From Pedococcus sp031456495 (lineage in GTDB: Bacteria; Actinomycetota; Actinomycetes; Actinomycetales; Dermatophilaceae), in NCBI RefSeq assembly GCF_031456495.1, contig NZ_JAVDUW010000001.1:744001-808000 (forward strand): 64,000 nucleotides of DNA, given 5' to 3'. The notes beneath the pieces are model-generated. The model had not been told where the DNA came from. It worked only from the letters and a program-made list of their open reading frames with translations, and did no database searches. Every line of letters begins with the position of its first letter. Position 1 is the first letter of the stretch. The translations under genes were made by a program, and so were the position numbers. Positions 50,435 through 61,277 of this stretch are shown piece after piece.

Positions 50435-50466
50435 TCGATAGCCACACATTCGATCAGAAACCAACA
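50435..50466 (-). promoter_or_regulatory. Promoter of the importer operon with operator candidate
   Basis: Minus strand: -35 TTGGTT (50459-50464), 18-bp spacer, -10 TATCGA (50435-50440), leader of about 40 nt to ATG 50390. The -35 lies inside the 12-mer TGTTGGTTTCTG (50455-50466, minus strand), which recurs at 50621-50632 on the plus strand. Confidence 0.55.
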
Positions 50467-50620
50467 GCTCCGGACTGAGAATGACCGGCGGTCATATTTC
50501 TGTCAAGGGCTTGAAACCGATTCGTCACCACTTCTTTCCCGCCGCCTTCGTGCGTGGCGCCAACGATTTTCAGCAGCGATGCAGCCGGCGGCACCAACTT
50601 CCGCGGCCGGTCTGGAGACG

Positions 50621-50661
50621 TGTTGGTTTCTGTTGACATTTGCCAGACGAGTCCCGACACT
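50621..50661 (+). promoter_or_regulatory. Promoter of the GH42-deoR-galTK operon with operator candidate
   Basis: TTGACA (50633-50638) is a consensus -35; GACACT (50656-50661) follows at 17 bp, with 7 nt to ATG 50669, a leaderless layout. The 12-mer TGTTGGTTTCTG (50621-50632) abuts the -35, and the sequence TGTTGGTTTCTGTTGACA contains TGTTG twice at 10-bp spacing. The remaining 150 bp of the intergenic region shows no further strong signal. Confidence 0.55.
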
Positions 50662-50668
50662 GGCCGTC

Positions 50669-52654
50669 ATGCGCTCATGGCCGAGTGACCGGATCGCCTT
50701 CGGTGGCGACTACAACCCCGAGCAGTGGCCGCGTGAGGTCTGGGACGAGGACATGGCCCTGATGCGTGAGGCCGGCGTGAGCTTCGTGTCCCTCGGGATC
50801 TTCTCGTGGTCCTGGCTGGAGCCTGCCAAGGGCGAGTACGAGTTCGGCTGGCTCGACGACGTCATGGACCTGCTGCACGCCAACGGCATCGCGGTCGACC
50901 TTGCCACCGCCACCGCCACTCCCCCGCCGTGGCTCTCCACGGCCCACCCCGACATCCTCCCCGTGGACGTCGACGGCCACACCCTGTGGCCGGGCAGCCG
51001 GCAGGCATGGTGCCCGAGCTCGACGGTGTACCGCGAGTACGCCCTGGCCCTGACCCGACAGCTGGCGCAGCGGTACCACGACCACCCGGCCCTGGCGCTG
51101 TGGCACGTCTCGAACGAGTACGCCTGCCACAACATCCCCTGCTACTGCGACACCTGCGCCGCGGCGTTCCGGGTCTGGCTGCGCCGCCGGCACGAGAGCC
51201 TCGACGCCCTCAACGACTCGTGGGGCACCGCGTTCTGGAGCCAGCGGTACACCGAGTGGGACCAGGTCCTCCCCCCGCGCCGGACGACCACGTTCCACAA
51301 CCCGACGCACGTGCTGGACTACCGCCGGTTCCAGTCCGACCAGCTGCTCGACTTCTTCCGCGCGGAGAAGGCCGTCCTGACCGAGGTCTCCCCCGGCGTC
51401 CCGGTCACGACGAACTTCATGACCCTCGCCCACTTCGAGCACCTCGACTACTCCCAGTGGGCGCCCGAGCAGGACGTCGTCAGCACCGACCACTACGTCG
51501 TCGACGCCCTCGAGCACCCGCAGGCCGAGCTGTCCTTCTGCGGCGACCTGACCCGCGGCCTCGCCGGCGGCCGGCCGTGGCTGCTCATGGAGCACTCGAC
51601 CAGCGCGGTCAACTGGCAGCCGGTCAACCCCGCCAAGGCGCCCGGCGAGATGACCCGCAACAGCGTGGTCCACGTGGCGCGAGGTGCCGACACCCTCGGC
51701 TTCTTCCAGTTCCGCCAGTCGCGGGCGGGCGCCGAGAAGTTCCACTCCGCGCTCGTGCCGCACGCGGGCCGTGACAGCGCCCGTTTCCGCGAGGTGGCCG
51801 AGCTCGGCGCCCTCGCGTCGCGCCTGGGCGAGGTCGTCGGCAGCACGGTCGAGGCGCAGGTCGCGATCCTGTGGGACTACCAGTCGAACTGGGCGGCGAC
51901 CGGTCCCGCGATGCCATCGAGTGCCCTGCACCCGACCGCCGTCCCGCACGCGGTCCACCGCCTGCTGCGCGACCGGGGCGTGACGGCCGACGTCGTGCAC
52001 CCCGGTGCCGACCTCTCGGCATACCGGGTCGTCGTGGTGCCCACGCTCTACTCCGTCACCGACGAGCACGCCCGCCGTGTTACGGAGGCGGCAGCCTCGG
52101 GTAGCCACGTCATCGTGACCTTCTTCTCCGGGATCAGCGACGAGCACGACCACGCGCGGCTCGGCGGCTACCCCGGCGCGTTCCGCGACCTGCTCCAGGT
52201 CCGCGCCGAGGAGTTCTTCCCGCTGCGGGTCGGCGAGACCGTCGCCGTGGGCTCCGGCACCGGCAGCCTGTGGAGCGAGGACCTCACCACCGCCGGCGCC
52301 GAGACCGTCGAGGCGTATGCGTCGGGCCCGCTCGCCGGCAAGCCCGCCATCACGCGGGCAACCGTGGGCGAGGGCAGCGCGTGGTACCTGGGCACCCTGC
52401 CGGACGACGAGCTGCTCGGCAGCCTGCTCGACCGGGTGCTGGCCGACGCGGGCGTGGAGCCCGCCGCGGCCGTGCCCCCCGGTGTCGAGGCCGTCCGGCG
52501 CAGCGGCGCAAACGGCTCGTGGCTCTTCCTCGTCAACCACACCGACAGCGAGCAGACCGTCCCGGCGTCCGGCACGGACCTGGTGCGCGAGGCGGCCGTC
52601 GGGCCGCAGGTGACGCTGCCGGCCGGCGGCGTCGCCGTGGTCCGAGAGTCCTAG
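50669..52654 (+). CDS. GH42 beta-galactosidase
   Basis: 661 residues from ATG 50669. GH42 barrel with GGDYNPEQWPREVWDEDM at the N-terminus, the acid/base Glu in WHVSNEYACHN, the nucleophile Glu in LLMEHSTSAVNW, and a cysteine cluster (CHNIPCYCDTC) that binds zinc in relatives. Trimerisation and C-terminal beta domains follow. No signal peptide, so it is cytoplasmic and acts on imported lactose or galacto-oligosaccharides. First gene of the galactose operon. Confidence 0.95.
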   Translation: MRSWPSDRIAFGGDYNPEQWPREVWDEDMALMREAGVSFVSLGIFSWSWLEPAKGEYEFGWLDDVMDLLHANGIAVDLATATATPPPWLSTAHPDILPVDVDGHTLWPGSRQAWCPSSTVYREYALALTRQLAQRYHDHPALALWHVSNEYACHNIPCYCDTCAAAFRVWLRRRHESLDALNDSWGTAFWSQRYTEWDQVLPPRRTTTFHNPTHVLDYRRFQSDQLLDFFRAEKAVLTEVSPGVPVTTNFMTLAHFEHLDYSQWAPEQDVVSTDHYVVDALEHPQAELSFCGDLTRGLAGGRPWLLMEHSTSAVNWQPVNPAKAPGEMTRNSVVHVARGADTLGFFQFRQSRAGAEKFHSALVPHAGRDSARFREVAELGALASRLGEVVGSTVEAQVAILWDYQSNWAATGPAMPSSALHPTAVPHAVHRLLRDRGVTADVVHPGADLSAYRVVVVPTLYSVTDEHARRVTEAAASGSHVIVTFFSGISDEHDHARLGGYPGAFRDLLQVRAEEFFPLRVGETVAVGSGTGSLWSEDLTTAGAETVEAYASGPLAGKPAITRATVGEGSAWYLGTLPDDELLGSLLDRVLADAGVEPAAAVPPGVEAVRRSGANGSWLFLVNHTDSEQTVPASGTDLVREAAVGPQVTLPAGGVAVVRES

Positions 52655-52656
52655 CC

Positions 52657-53459
52657 GTGCTCGCCAGCCAGCGCCGCAGCCGGATCGCCGACCTCGTCGA
52701 GCAGACCGGCGCCGTCCGGGTGTCCGACCTCGTCGCCGAGCTCGGTGTCTCGGACATGACGATCCGGCGCGACATCGACCAGCTGGCGGACCAGGGCCTG
52801 CTCGAGCGCGTCCACGGCGGTGCGGTCGCGGTGAGCACGCCGACGAGCGAGGAGCCGGGCTTCCGCGCGAAGTCGACACTCATGACGGCCCAGAAGCGGG
52901 CCATCGGCGAGGCAGCCGCCAGGCTGGTCGAGCCGGGGTCGTCGATCGGCATCTCCGCGGGGACCACGACCTACGAGCTCGCCCGCGCGGTGCGCGCCGT
53001 CCCGGACATCACGGTCGTCACCAACTCCGTGCCAGTGGCCCAGCTGCTGCACGAGTCGGGTACGCCCGGGCAGACCGTCGTCCTCACCGGCGGGATCCGC
53101 ACCCCGTCCGACGCCCTGGTCGGCCCGGTCGCCGTCGCGGCGCTGCGCTCGCTGCACGTGGACCTGCTGTTCCTCGGCGCGCACGGCGTCGACGCCGGCG
53201 CAGGCCTCACCACCCCCAACCTGGTCGAGGCCGAGACCAACCGCGCCCTCGTCGCCTGCGCGCGCCGGACCTGCGTGCTCGTCGACCACTCGAAGTTCGG
53301 TGTCATCGGCCTCAGCACGTTCCTGGACCTCGACCAGGTCGACGTCCTCGTCACCGACGACGAGCTGTCGCAGCGGGCCCGGGCGACCATCGCCGACGTC
53401 GTGGACACCCTCGTCGTGGCGCGCGACCACGGCCGCACCGACCGACGGGAGGGCACCGC

Positions 53460-53463
<4 letters not shown>
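52657..53463 (+). CDS. DeoR-family transcriptional repressor
   Basis: 268 residues from GTG 52657, 2 bp after the GH42 stop. The N-terminal DeoR helix-turn-helix is VRVSDLVAELGVSDMTIRRDIDQLADQGLLERVHGGA (about 20-57). The effector domain has the sugar-phosphate-isomerase-like fold with GISAGTTTYELARAV and LVDHSKFG. DeoR repressors of sugar operons usually respond to a phosphorylated intermediate, here perhaps galactose-1-phosphate (inference). The ATG of galT overlaps its stop by 4 bp. Confidence 0.93.
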
Positions 53464-55750
<2,287 letters not shown>

Positions 55751-55755
55751 ACGGC

Positions 55756-55788
55756 CTGCCCGGCCGGCCGTCCAGCCCGGCCGGGCAG
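55756..55788 (+). terminator. 12-bp hairpin after galK
   Basis: CTGCCCGGCCGG (55756-55767) pairs perfectly with 55777-55788 around a 9-nt loop; no T-tract. It probably ends the galactose operon and may serve the convergent xthA transcript too. Confidence 0.65.
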
Positions 55789-55881
55789 TGCCACCTCCCC
55801 GCGCCTCGTGGGGCGGGAACGCCGAGGACGGGGCTACCGGGTGGGCCGGCCCGCGACTCCGGAGGCGCGGCTGTCCGCCGG

Positions 55882-56685
55882 TCAGCCGAGGTCGTAGTCG
55901 ACGACGACCGCGGCGTGGTCGGACCAGCGCTGGTCGTAGGCGGCAGCGCGGCCGGCCCGTGCAGCCGTCGCCCTGGCGGCGAGGTCGCGGCTGGCGACCT
56001 GGTAGTCGATGCGCCACCCCGCGTCGTTGTCGAAGGCCTTCCCCCGCCAGGACCACCACGTGTACGGCCCCGGCCCGGGTCCGTGGAGCCGGCGGTGGAC
56101 GTCGACCCAGTCACCGTCCGCGAACCAGCGGTCGAGGTAGGCGCGCTCGTCGGCGAGGAAGCCGGACTTGGTGCGGTTGCCCTTCCAGTTCTTGAGGTCG
56201 TCCTCGCGGTGGGCGACGTTGAGGTCGCCGGTCACGACAGCGAGCGCACCGGCGGCCGCCCACTCGGTGAGCCGCGCGGTGACCGCGTCGAGGAAGCGGT
56301 ACTTCTCCTCCTGCCGCGGCGTGCCGGCTTCCCCCGTGTGCACGTACGTCGAGGCCAGCGTGACCGTGCCGGCCGGGGTGGCCACGTCGGCCTCGACCCA
56401 GCGGCCCGCCCCGTCGAAGTCGCGCGTGCCCACGGACGTCGCCACGCGCAGCAGCGGGTCGCGGCTCACGACCGCGACGCCGGCGCGGCCCTTCGCCTCG
56501 GCCTCGGTGTGGGCGACGTGCCAGTCGCCGATCCCGCCGGTCTCCAGGGCCTGCGCGAGCTGCTCGTCCGAGGCCCGCACCTCCTGCAGGCAGAGCACGT
56601 CCGGCTGCTGTTCGGCCAGCCACTCCATGCCACCGCGACGAGCGGCAGCGCGAACTCCGTTGACGTTGGCCGAGATCACACGCAC
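55882..56685 (-). CDS. xthA: Exodeoxyribonuclease III
   Basis: 267 residues from GTG 56685, with GAGAAT 6 nt upstream. Exo-endo-phosphatase fold: ISANVNGVRAA, the metal Glu in LCLQEVRASDEQ, VVTGDLNVAHRE, and the C-terminal SDHAAVVVDYDLG with the catalytic His. It removes 3' blocking groups and cuts at abasic sites in base-excision repair. Divergent from the S10-type carboxypeptidase, 49 bp apart. Confidence 0.94.
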   Translation of the reverse strand: MRVISANVNGVRAAARRGGMEWLAEQQPDVLCLQEVRASDEQLAQALETGGIGDWHVAHTEAEAKGRAGVAVVSRDPLLRVATSVGTRDFDGAGRWVEADVATPAGTVTLASTYVHTGEAGTPRQEEKYRFLDAVTARLTEWAAAGALAVVTGDLNVAHREDDLKNWKGNRTKSGFLADERAYLDRWFADGDWVDVHRRLHGPGPGPYTWWSWRGKAFDNDAGWRIDYQVASRDLAARATAARAGRAAAYDQRWSDHAAVVVDYDLG

Positions 56686-56734
56686 CCGCCCATTCTCCGG
56701 GACCCGTGCGGCTTCCCCGCACTAGGGTGCAGCC
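56686..56734. promoter_or_regulatory. Divergent leaderless promoters of xthA and the S10 peptidase
   Basis: Plus strand: TAGGGT (56723-56728), 6 nt, ATG 56735. Minus strand: GAGAAT (56692-56697), 6 nt, GTG 56685. Neither gene has a ribosome site. Confidence 0.5.
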
Positions 56735-58279
56735 ATGGCCGACGACGCCCAACACGCGCCCACCTCCACGCCCGCCGAGACCGCCAGGGCGGAGGGCTCC
56801 TCGACGACGACCACCACCGACACCACCACGGTGACGACGACCCCGGCGCCGCCCAAGGACGACCTGGTCACCACCCGCCACACCCTCGCGGTGGGCCGGC
56901 GTCGCCTGCACTACACGGCCACCACGGGCCGGGTCGTGCTGCGCGAGGAGGTCTTCGAGGACGACGTCTTCAAGGGGCTGCGGGCCAAGGCGGAGCTGAG
57001 CATCACGGCATACGTCGTGGACGCGCCGGCCGGGACGAACCGGCCGGTGACCTTCGCGTTCAACGGCGGCCCCGGGTCGAGCTCGATGTGGCTGCACCTG
57101 GGGCTGCTCGGCCCGCGACGCGTCGACTCCGGCGATGCGGGCGCCCTGACGCCGCCGCCGTACGGCCTGCTGGACAACCCGCAGTCGCTGCTGGCCGTCT
57201 CGGACCTCGTCTTCATCGACCCGGTGTCGACCGGATTCTCCCGCGCCGTGCAGGGCGGGAAGGCCAAGGACTACCACGGCTTCACGGGCGACATCGAGAG
57301 CGTCGGCGAGCTGATCCGCATGTGGACCAGCCGCGAGGACCGTTGGCTGTCACCGAAGTTCGTCGCCGGCGAGTCCTACGGCACCGTGCGCGCGGCCGCG
57401 CTGGCCGAGCACCTGCAGAGCGCCCACGGGCTGTACCTCAACGGCATCATGCTGATCAGCTCGGTCCTGGACCTCGACACCGTGGACTTCGAGTACCGCA
57501 ACGACCGCGCGTACGTCGACTACCTGCCGACGTATGCCGCGACGGCGCACCACCACGGCAAGCACGGACGCAAGGCCCTGCGCACCGTGCTCGCCGAGGC
57601 CGAGGAGTATGCCGCGCGCGACTACCCGTGGGCGCTCGCCCGCGGCTCCCGGCTCACCGCCGCCGAGCGCGCGGAGCACGTGCGGCGGATCTCGGAGCTG
57701 ACCGGCCTGTCGCCGGAGTACGTCGACCGGGCCGACCTGCGCATCGAGCACGTCCACTTCCTCACCGAGCTGCTCCGCGACCGGGGCCTGGCCGTCGGCC
57801 GCCTCGACACGCGGTTCACCGGCCCCCTGCACCACGGCAACGCCGCCACCTGGGACGCCGACCCCTCGATGGACGCGATCCTCGGGCCGTACTCGGCAGC
57901 GCTCAACCACTACCTGCGGCAGGAGCTCGGCTACCGGCAGGACCTCGCCTACACCGCCAGCTCGTCACGGGCGTACAAGGAGTGGTCGTTCAAGGAGTTC
58001 GAGGGCAAGCCGGTCGACGTGAGCGGGAAGCTGTCGCGGGCGATGCGGGCAAACCCCCACCTGCAGGTGCACGTGTCCTACGGGTACCACGACGCCGCGA
58101 CGCCGTACTGGGCCGCCGAGGACGCCGTGGCGCACCTGGACCTGACCCCGGAGCTGCGGGCCAACATCGAGCACGCCTACTACGAGGCGGGTCACATGAT
58201 GTACGTGCACGAGCCGAGCCGGTTGGCGCAGAGCGCGGACCTGGCCGCGTTCGTGACCCGCGCGAGCACCCGCGGGTAG
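56735..58279 (+). CDS. S10-family serine carboxypeptidase-like protein
   Basis: 514 residues. The first 40 residues are Thr/Ser-rich and disordered, with a run of Thr. The S10 motifs are FAFNGGPGSSSMW (oxyanion), FVAGESYGTVRAA (nucleophile Ser), an Asp in VSYGYHDAATPY and a His in YEAGHMMYVHEPS. No signal peptide is seen, which is unusual for a family otherwise secreted or vacuolar; cytoplasmic bacterial forms are known, but their substrates are not. The transcript is predicted leaderless. Confidence 0.9.
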   Translation: MADDAQHAPTSTPAETARAEGSSTTTTTDTTTVTTTPAPPKDDLVTTRHTLAVGRRRLHYTATTGRVVLREEVFEDDVFKGLRAKAELSITAYVVDAPAGTNRPVTFAFNGGPGSSSMWLHLGLLGPRRVDSGDAGALTPPPYGLLDNPQSLLAVSDLVFIDPVSTGFSRAVQGGKAKDYHGFTGDIESVGELIRMWTSREDRWLSPKFVAGESYGTVRAAALAEHLQSAHGLYLNGIMLISSVLDLDTVDFEYRNDRAYVDYLPTYAATAHHHGKHGRKALRTVLAEAEEYAARDYPWALARGSRLTAAERAEHVRRISELTGLSPEYVDRADLRIEHVHFLTELLRDRGLAVGRLDTRFTGPLHHGNAATWDADPSMDAILGPYSAALNHYLRQELGYRQDLAYTASSSRAYKEWSFKEFEGKPVDVSGKLSRAMRANPHLQVHVSYGYHDAATPYWAAEDAVAHLDLTPELRANIEHAYYEAGHMMYVHEPSRLAQSADLAAFVTRASTRG

Positions 58280-58291
58280 GCCCTCGCGGCA

Positions 58292-58312
58292 GCGCGTCCG
58301 GCCCGGACGCGC
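58292..58312. terminator. 9-bp hairpin between convergent genes
   Basis: GCGCGTCCG (58292-58300) pairs perfectly with CGGACGCGC (58304-58312) around a 3-nt loop, midway between the stops of the S10 peptidase and the convergent autokinase. Probably bidirectional. Confidence 0.6.
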
Positions 58313-58320
58313 CTTCGCGG

Positions 58321-59805
58321 CTAGGCCGACTTCGCGACGAGCTGGTCGGTGGTCGCGGCCGCCCCTGGCGTGGGCAGGATGAGCTCGTCGGGCTCGAGGG
58401 CGGCGAGCGCCACCGGGGCCGTGGCGTGCCCGCGCCCGTAGTAGCCGCCGTAGTGGCCGCTGTCGGTGGCCCGCGGCGCGACCCGGTTGAGGACGACGCC
58501 GAGGGTGCGTCCCTGGACGGCGTCGAGGTTGCCGAGGGCGGCGCCCAGCTGGCTGTCGAGTGTCTGGCCGGCGGTGACGACGACCAGGGCGCCGTCGGCC
58601 GACGCGGTGAGGACCGCGGCATCGGTGACCGGGAGCAGCGGTGGGGCGTCGACGATCACGGTGTACCCGCGGTCGGCCAGGCCCCGGAGCAGGCGCCCCA
58701 TCGCCTTGGACCCCAGCAGCTCGCTCGGGTTGGGCGGGGTGCCACCGGCGGCGAGGACGGTGAGGTTGGGCAGCGAGCCGACGCCCTGGGCAACGTCGGC
58801 GAACCGCACCCGCCCGATGAGGACGTCGGTGAGGCCGGCGCCCTCGACGAGGCCGAACGACTCGGCCACCACGGGCCGGCGCAGGTCGCCGTCGATCAGC
58901 ACGACCCGGCGGTCGGAGAGCGACAGGGCGGCGGCCAGGTTGGCGGCGACGCTGGACTTGCCGTCGCCGGGCAGCGGGCTGGTCACCACGATGATCCGGG
59001 GCGGGTCGTCGATGTCCATGAACTGCAGGTTGGTGCGCAGCTTGAGGAACGCCTCCGCCGCGTGGGCGGGGTCGTCGCGGCGCTCGGTGCCCACCACGAG
59101 GGGCACGAGGTCGCCGTCCTTGCGGACCATCGCCGGGCTCCGCGGGATGGTGGCGGCGACGGTGACGCCGAACATGCGCTGCACGTCCTCCGCGCGGCGG
59201 ACCTTGCGGTCGAGCTGGCTGCGGACCACGGCATACCCCAGGCCCAGCAGCAGCCCGGCGGCGAAGCCCATCCCGACGTTGCGGGTGAGGTTGGGCGAGA
59301 TCGGGGCGGTGGGCAGCGACGCGGACTCGACGGGCTCGAGCCGCAGGGCCTGCAGCGACGTGCCGGCCGGGTCCTCGACCTTGCGCACCTGCTCGCTGAG
59401 CGCGCGGACCCACGCGTCGGCCAGGTGCTGTGCCCCGAGCGGGGACGCGGCACGTGCGCTGATCTTGATGAGGACCGTGTCGGTCGGCTGCGTGACGCTG
59501 ACCTGGCCGATGAGCGCGGCCGGCGACGCCGTGAGGTGGAGGTCGTCGATGACCGCCTGGGCGGTCGCGCGGGAGGTCGCGAGGTCGACGTAGGACGCGG
59601 CGCGCGACTTGGCCAGGCTGTCCCCGACCGAGGCCTCACCGGTCGTCGTCGCGGACCCCGCGGAGACGAACCCGCTCGCGTCGGCCTGGTACACCTTCGG
59701 CGTGGCCAGGCTGAGCCCGGCCGCGGCGCCGATGCCCAGCAGGACGAGCAGGGCGACACCGCGCCAGTAGGCCCGGACCACGCGCAGGTAGTCGGTCAGC
59801 TCCAT
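58321..59805 (-). CDS. Polysaccharide co-polymerase/tyrosine autokinase (Wzz-BY-kinase)
   Basis: 494 residues with a GAGGGG ribosome site. The N-terminal chain-length domain has membrane helices at about 15-33 and 172-195 with an extracellular region between. The kinase domain has Walker A LPGDGKSSVAANLA, Walker A' VVLIDGDLRRP and Walker B YTVIVDAPPLL. The tyrosines in HYGGYYGRGH (Tyr452, 455, 456) lie about 40 residues before the C-terminus rather than at the tip. It would control export or length of a surface polysaccharide. No polymerase or flippase gene is in the window. Confidence 0.92.
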   Translation of the reverse strand: MELTDYLRVVRAYWRGVALLVLLGIGAAAGLSLATPKVYQADASGFVSAGSATTTGEASVGDSLAKSRAASYVDLATSRATAQAVIDDLHLTASPAALIGQVSVTQPTDTVLIKISARAASPLGAQHLADAWVRALSEQVRKVEDPAGTSLQALRLEPVESASLPTAPISPNLTRNVGMGFAAGLLLGLGYAVVRSQLDRKVRRAEDVQRMFGVTVAATIPRSPAMVRKDGDLVPLVVGTERRDDPAHAAEAFLKLRTNLQFMDIDDPPRIIVVTSPLPGDGKSSVAANLAAALSLSDRRVVLIDGDLRRPVVAESFGLVEGAGLTDVLIGRVRFADVAQGVGSLPNLTVLAAGGTPPNPSELLGSKAMGRLLRGLADRGYTVIVDAPPLLPVTDAAVLTASADGALVVVTAGQTLDSQLGAALGNLDAVQGRTLGVVLNRVAPRATDSGHYGGYYGRGHATAPVALAALEPDELILPTPGAAATTDQLVAKSA

Positions 59806-59849
59806 GCGATCGCCCCCCTCGTGGTGGAGCGTCCTCTACCCTGCGAGCT
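59806..59849 (+). promoter_or_regulatory. Start region of the HPr-kinase-like gene
   Basis: TACCCT (59837-59842) followed by 7 nt and GTG 59850 suggests a leaderless transcript. The gap also carries the ribosome site of the divergent autokinase gene. Confidence 0.5.
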
Positions 59850-60710
59850 GTGACCGACGACAGGGGTGCGGCGCTGCGCACCGCCGTGTCGGCCATGGGC
59901 GTCGTGGTGGGCATCGAGGTGACCGGTGCCCGGGCCGGCGAGGTGCTCGCCCGGCTGCCCGAGCTCTGGGAGCACTGCCGCGCCGCCCACGACGCGGTGC
60001 CCGAGACGCACGTCCCGGTCCACTTCGACGGTCGTGGCGACACGACCGGCGCGGCGGACGGCGACCCGCCCGGCGCCCGCGGCCCGGTCCGCCACCGCGC
60101 CGAGCCCGTTGCCGCGGCCGAGCTCGAGGACCTGCTGCAGCTGCTGACCCAGCGCGTCACCGTCGCGGCCATCGACGCCCTCGCCGGCCGTCACCTCATG
60201 CTCCACGCCGCGTGCCTCGCCGACCCGGGGAGTGGCCGCGCGGCCGTCTTCGTCGCGCCGGGCGGCACGGGCAAGACGACCCTGGTGCGCACCCTCGGCC
60301 CCGGCCGCTGGTACGTCACCGACGAGACCGCGGTGATCCGTGCCGACGGGAGCATCGAGCCGTACCCCAAACCCCTGTCCGTGCGTCGCGCACCGGGCAG
60401 CCTCTTCAAGGACGAGACCGCCCCGAGCGCTGCCGGCCTGCAGGCACCCACCGGCCCGGTCCGCGCTGCTGCCCTGGCGGTGCTGCGCCGCGACGACGCG
60501 CACGTCGGCGGCCCGGCCGTGACGACGCTCGGCACGCTCGACGCGGTCGTGGAGCTCACGCACCACGCGTCGCACCTGCCGTCGCTCGACCGGCCCCTCC
60601 AGCGCGTCGCCGCGCTGGTCGAGTCCCTCGGTGGAGTGCATCTGGTGACCTATCGGGAGTCCGCGGATCTCGCGGAGCTGGTGGACGGCTGGCTGGCGGT
60701 GCCCCGGTGA
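59850..60710 (+). CDS. HPr-kinase-like P-loop protein
   Basis: 286 residues from GTG 59850. The N-terminal 110 residues are variable. The C-terminal half has the HprK-type kinase pattern: LMLHAACLAD, P-loop APGGTGKTTL (about 138), then YVTDETAVIRADGSIEPYPKPLS. Canonical HprK also has a second domain and an HPr partner; neither is evident here, so this is an HprK-related protein of the type found beside PqqD-like genes in polysaccharide and peptide-modification loci. GTGA overlap couples it to the first PqqD-like gene. Target unknown. Confidence 0.78.
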   Translation: MTDDRGAALRTAVSAMGVVVGIEVTGARAGEVLARLPELWEHCRAAHDAVPETHVPVHFDGRGDTTGAADGDPPGARGPVRHRAEPVAAAELEDLLQLLTQRVTVAAIDALAGRHLMLHAACLADPGSGRAAVFVAPGGTGKTTLVRTLGPGRWYVTDETAVIRADGSIEPYPKPLSVRRAPGSLFKDETAPSAAGLQAPTGPVRAAALAVLRRDDAHVGGPAVTTLGTLDAVVELTHHASHLPSLDRPLQRVAALVESLGGVHLVTYRESADLAELVDGWLAVPR

Positions 60711-60967
60711 GGGCTCGCCGGCTGCCGGTCGCGGACCGCGTGGACCGCGACGGGGAGTCTGTGGTGCTCGTGGGCCGCGAGGTGGTTCGCCTCTCGGCGC
60801 TGGCCACGACACTGCTCGACGCCTGCCCGGACTGGACCGAGGAGGAGCGGCTCGTGGCACTGCTGGTGGAGCGGTTCGGGACGCCGCCCGGGGGCGAGGA
60901 CCCTGCGGAGCTGGTTGCCCGGGCCCTCGCGACGCTCACCGAGCACCGGCTGGTCGAGCGTGGCTGA
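60707..60967 (+). CDS. PqqD-like small protein (first of two)
   Basis: 86 residues from GTG 60707. The pattern RVDRDGESVVLVGREVVRLSALATTLLDAC followed by two helices (EERLVALLVERFG, PAELVARALATLTEHRLVER) matches the PqqD winged-helix fold, which in peptide-modifying systems is the leader-peptide recognition element. It is coupled by overlap to the HPr-kinase-like gene before it and by overlap of 8 bp to the next PqqD-like gene. Assignment rests on pattern only. Confidence 0.65.
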   Translation: MRARRLPVADRVDRDGESVVLVGREVVRLSALATTLLDACPDWTEEERLVALLVERFGTPPGGEDPAELVARALATLTEHRLVERG

Positions 60968-61277
60968 GGGGCGGTGGCGGCGCTGCGCCGAGGTCGCGGT
61001 CGTGGACCGCGGTGCCCGGGTCGTGGTGCTCCCGCTCGCGGACCCTGCCACCGGCCGCCCGATGGTGCTGGAGGGCCCGGCGGCTGCCGTCTGGCACGCC
61101 CTGGACGAGCCGGGGACGAGCCAGGAGGTCGCGAGGCGGGTGGCCGACGCGGTGGGCGTCCCCGCCGCCGAGGTGGAGGCCGACGTCGCCGGCTTCCTCC
61201 TGCGGCTGGCAGCCGTCCGTGTCGTCGAGCCCCCGCCCGACGACACGGACGCCACCCCCGCCACCACGAGCCCCTAG
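60960..61277 (+). CDS. PqqD-like small protein (second of two)
   Basis: 105 residues from GTG 60960. It shows the PqqD pattern more clearly: MVLEGPAAAVWHALDEPGTS, EVARRVADAVGVPAAEVEADVAGFLLRL, and a C-terminal Pro/Thr tail. It differs from the first copy in sequence, so the pair is not a recent duplication. It ends 4 bp into the tail of the convergent secreted-protein gene. Confidence 0.7.
   Translation: MAEGRWRRCAEVAVVDRGARVVVLPLADPATGRPMVLEGPAAAVWHALDEPGTSQEVARRVADAVGVPAAEVEADVAGFLLRLAAVRVVEPPPDDTDATPATTSP

Noticed and set aside
55915..59853. Open frame of 1,312 codons on the plus strand
   Set aside because: It runs antisense through xthA and the autokinase and out of frame through the S10 peptidase; the product is Arg/Ala/Gly/Pro-dominated with no domain. 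Such frames are expected where GC is above 70%.
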